A stretch of DNA of 64,000 nucleotides, taken from positions 189,194-253,193 of the forward strand of contig NZ_LT799418.1 of assembly GCF_900162725.1 (NCBI RefSeq). Direction: 5' to 3'. The notes beneath the pieces were generated by a model. That model did no database searches and was not told where the DNA came from. It saw only the letters and a program-made list of their open reading frames with translations. A program made the translations under genes and the position numbers. How positions within the stretch are numbered: the first letter of the stretch is position 1; every line of letters begins with the position of its first letter. This DNA comes from Parabacteroides sp. Marseille-P3160. Its GTDB lineage: Bacteria; Bacteroidota; Bacteroidia; Bacteroidales; Tannerellaceae. This document shows positions 62,666-64,000 of this stretch, one piece after another.

Positions 62666-64000
62666 TTAATCGTGCCAATCGCCCTGTTCCTTGATCAATT
62701 GAACCAAACGCTCGACAGCTTCTTCCTCCGGTATATTTCGGAGAACGCATTCTTTCCCTTTATAGAGGCTGATGCGTCCGCGGCCTGCCCCCACGTATCC
62801 GTAGTCGGCGTCCGCCATCTCGCCTATACCGTTGACAATGCATCCCATGATTCCGATCTTCAGGTCCTTCAGGTGTGAAGTCGCCTCTTTGACACGGAAA
62901 ACAGTTTGCTGAAGGTTGAAAAGCGTCCGCCCACAACTTGGGCAGGAGATATATTCCGTTTTACTGACTCGCATACGGGCGGCTTGCAAGACAGCGAAAG
63001 AATAATTATCGGTCAGTTTGGGCTCTGTTCCTTCATTGGTCAGCAGAACACCGTCCAAGAATCCATCGAGAAAGAGTGTTCCATAATCTACGCCGGCCTT
63101 GATCTGAAGCGACTCCTTATCTTCTTCCCGGTATTCGTGCTGCAGGATGACAGGGACATCGCATCCGGTCATGAGCAGGCGGTGCATGAAAGCTCGCGCC
63201 TCGCCCACACGGTTCGAAGAGGAGGTCGTGAGGAGGACGACTGATGTCCGGTCTTTTTTCAGTATCTCCAAGGTGGAATCGGACAAGTCAGCGTAGGTCA
63301 GGCGGATAAACTTCACCGGAGCGGGAGTCTTTTCCATTGCTTCGATCTCCGAAGTATGGAAAAGAGGGAAAGCATTCGGTAAGGCTTTCCATGCGGAGGC
63401 ATCCACAATGAGGCGGAACTGATCCGGCAGGTTTTCCGGATCTTCCAACCCTATGTAGAGGAAGTCCGGATTGGCTGTCGGGTCGAACACAAAATCGCCG
63501 GAAGTCCGGTCTGAGAGAACGACCGGCACTTGTCCGCCGCCAATGATCCCCACTTTTCGGGTTTTTCGCCTTCCCGGACGGATAGGATCGAAGCCTGGGG
63601 CCTGAGTGGCAACGATTTTGGGCAATTCTTCCCGCGTACGGATATAGTCTGCCAATTTGCGGGCAACCGGCACTTCGGCCTCCGGTTCTTCGCTGAGGGA
63701 GACGCGGATCGTGTCTCCGATGCCGTCCGAGAGCAAGGCGCCGATACCTATTGCGCTCTTAATGCGACCGTCTTCACCGTCTCCGGCTTCGGTTACGCCA
63801 AGATGAAGCGGATAATGCATTCCTTCCGCATCCATCGTTTGCACCAGCAGGCGGACAGATTGCACCATCACGACGGTGTTGGAGGCTTTCATCGATAGGA
63901 CGACGTCCGGGAAATTTTCTTCCCGGCAGATACGCAGGAACTCCATGCAGGAGGCGACCATCCCCTCCGGCGTGTCTCCGTAACGGCTCATGATCCGGTC
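62666..64000 (-). CDS. ispG: 4-hydroxy-3-methylbut-2-enyl diphosphate synthase IspG, N-terminus beyond window
   Basis: 444 residues are visible; the frame is open to the right edge of the window (the internal ATG at 63991 is not the start). IspG makes HMBPP in the MEP isoprenoid pathway with a [4Fe-4S] cluster and flavodoxin/ferredoxin. Seen: the TIM-barrel end LGVTEAGDGEDGRIKSAIGIGALLSDGIGDTIRVSL, a long central insert (about residues 110-330) typical of the three-domain IspG of Bacteroidota, chlamydiae and plants, and the cluster domain CPSCGRTLFNLQ, GIMGCIVNGIGEMADADYGYVG. The cysteines in CxxC and the later GCIVNG are the likely cluster ligands. The full protein would be about 600 residues. 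Confidence 0.95.
   Translation of the reverse strand, partial: DRIMSRYGDTPEGMVASCMEFLRICREENFPDVVLSMKASNTVVMVQSVRLLVQTMDAEGMHYPLHLGVTEAGDGEDGRIKSAIGIGALLSDGIGDTIRVSLSEEPEAEVPVARKLADYIRTREELPKIVATQAPGFDPIRPGRRKTRKVGIIGGGQVPVVLSDRTSGDFVFDPTANPDFLYIGLEDPENLPDQFRLIVDASAWKALPNAFPLFHTSEIEAMEKTPAPVKFIRLTYADLSDSTLEILKKDRTSVVLLTTSSSNRVGEARAFMHRLLMTGCDVPVILQHEYREEDKESLQIKAGVDYGTLFLDGFLDGVLLTNEGTEPKLTDNYSFAVLQAARMRVSKTEYISCPSCGRTLFNLQQTVFRVKEATSHLKDLKIGIMGCIVNGIGEMADADYGYVGAGRGRISLYKGKECVLRNIPEEEAVERLVQLIKEQGDWHD

Overview
The window is a chromosomal segment of a Bacteroidota bacterium, most likely order Bacteroidales (Tannerellaceae/Porphyromonadaceae-like). The evidence is direct: start sites are repeatedly preceded by the Bacteroidota -7 box TAnnTTTG; there is a PorZ homologue and several secreted proteins with C-terminal domains resembling type IX secretion (T9SS) sorting signals; and there are GH29/GH43 glycosidases, a long-form IspG and an M20 deacylase of the kind used in Bacteroidota arginine synthesis. 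Base composition and codon use look even and I see no prophage, intact IS element, CRISPR array or rRNA operon. Species cannot be fixed from sequence alone.

Layout. 1-3.7 kb (all minus): partial HAD phosphatase, coiled-coil lipoprotein, rsmI, a hypothetical and a PfkB kinase. 3.7-4.4 kb: gene-free, with a 22-bp tandem repeat. 4.4-15.7 kb (mostly plus): mnmG, a perfect parS site, uvrC-dtd-MazG-like-deoC, a polyprenyl synthetase (minus), polA, a methyltransferase, ychF, then a CAT-anticodon tRNA with terminator. 16-24 kb: GH43, a REP/MITE-like element, a creatininase-family hydrolase, a broken sigma factor beside a membrane-anchored ferredoxin, dusB, and a DoxX / Tat-exported Gfo/Idh/MocA / ApbE operon, then the hflX end. 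24-33 kb: hflX, a T9SS-type cargo protein, a partial RNF-like operon (small membrane protein, apbE, rnfC, rnfD) and uvrA. 33-38 kb: an outer-membrane barrel with helix-hairpin-helix, a ComEA-like protein, a LolD-type ATPase, then about 880 bp without genes. 38-46 kb: a T9SS-secreted serine protease with an acyltransferase, rnz, a mini T9SS protein, porZ, rdgB. 46-64 kb: yitT-leuS, mutS, GH29, ribF-M20-flippase, envC-DUF4292-TPR-dut, and partial ispG.

How the genes work together. Many genes serve genome maintenance and nucleotide or tRNA quality control (uvrA, uvrC, mutS, polA, rdgB, dut, dtd, MazG-like, mnmG, dusB, rsmI, leuS). A second theme is extracytoplasmic redox chemistry: two ApbE flavin transferases, RnfC/RnfD without the rest of RNF, a TM-anchored two-cluster ferredoxin and a DoxX/Tat-oxidoreductase pair. 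The best candidate for an undescribed system is the DoxX-Gfo/Idh/MocA-ApbE operon: the exported oxidoreductase carries DAVTSAT, which matches the D-x-x-[ST]-x-A-T pattern of ApbE flavinylation sites. Oddly, the RnfD encoded beside the other ApbE has lost a recognisable version of that motif. A third theme is cell-surface export (PorZ, T9SS-type proteins, the LPS/polysaccharide flippase, EnvC-like hydrolase).
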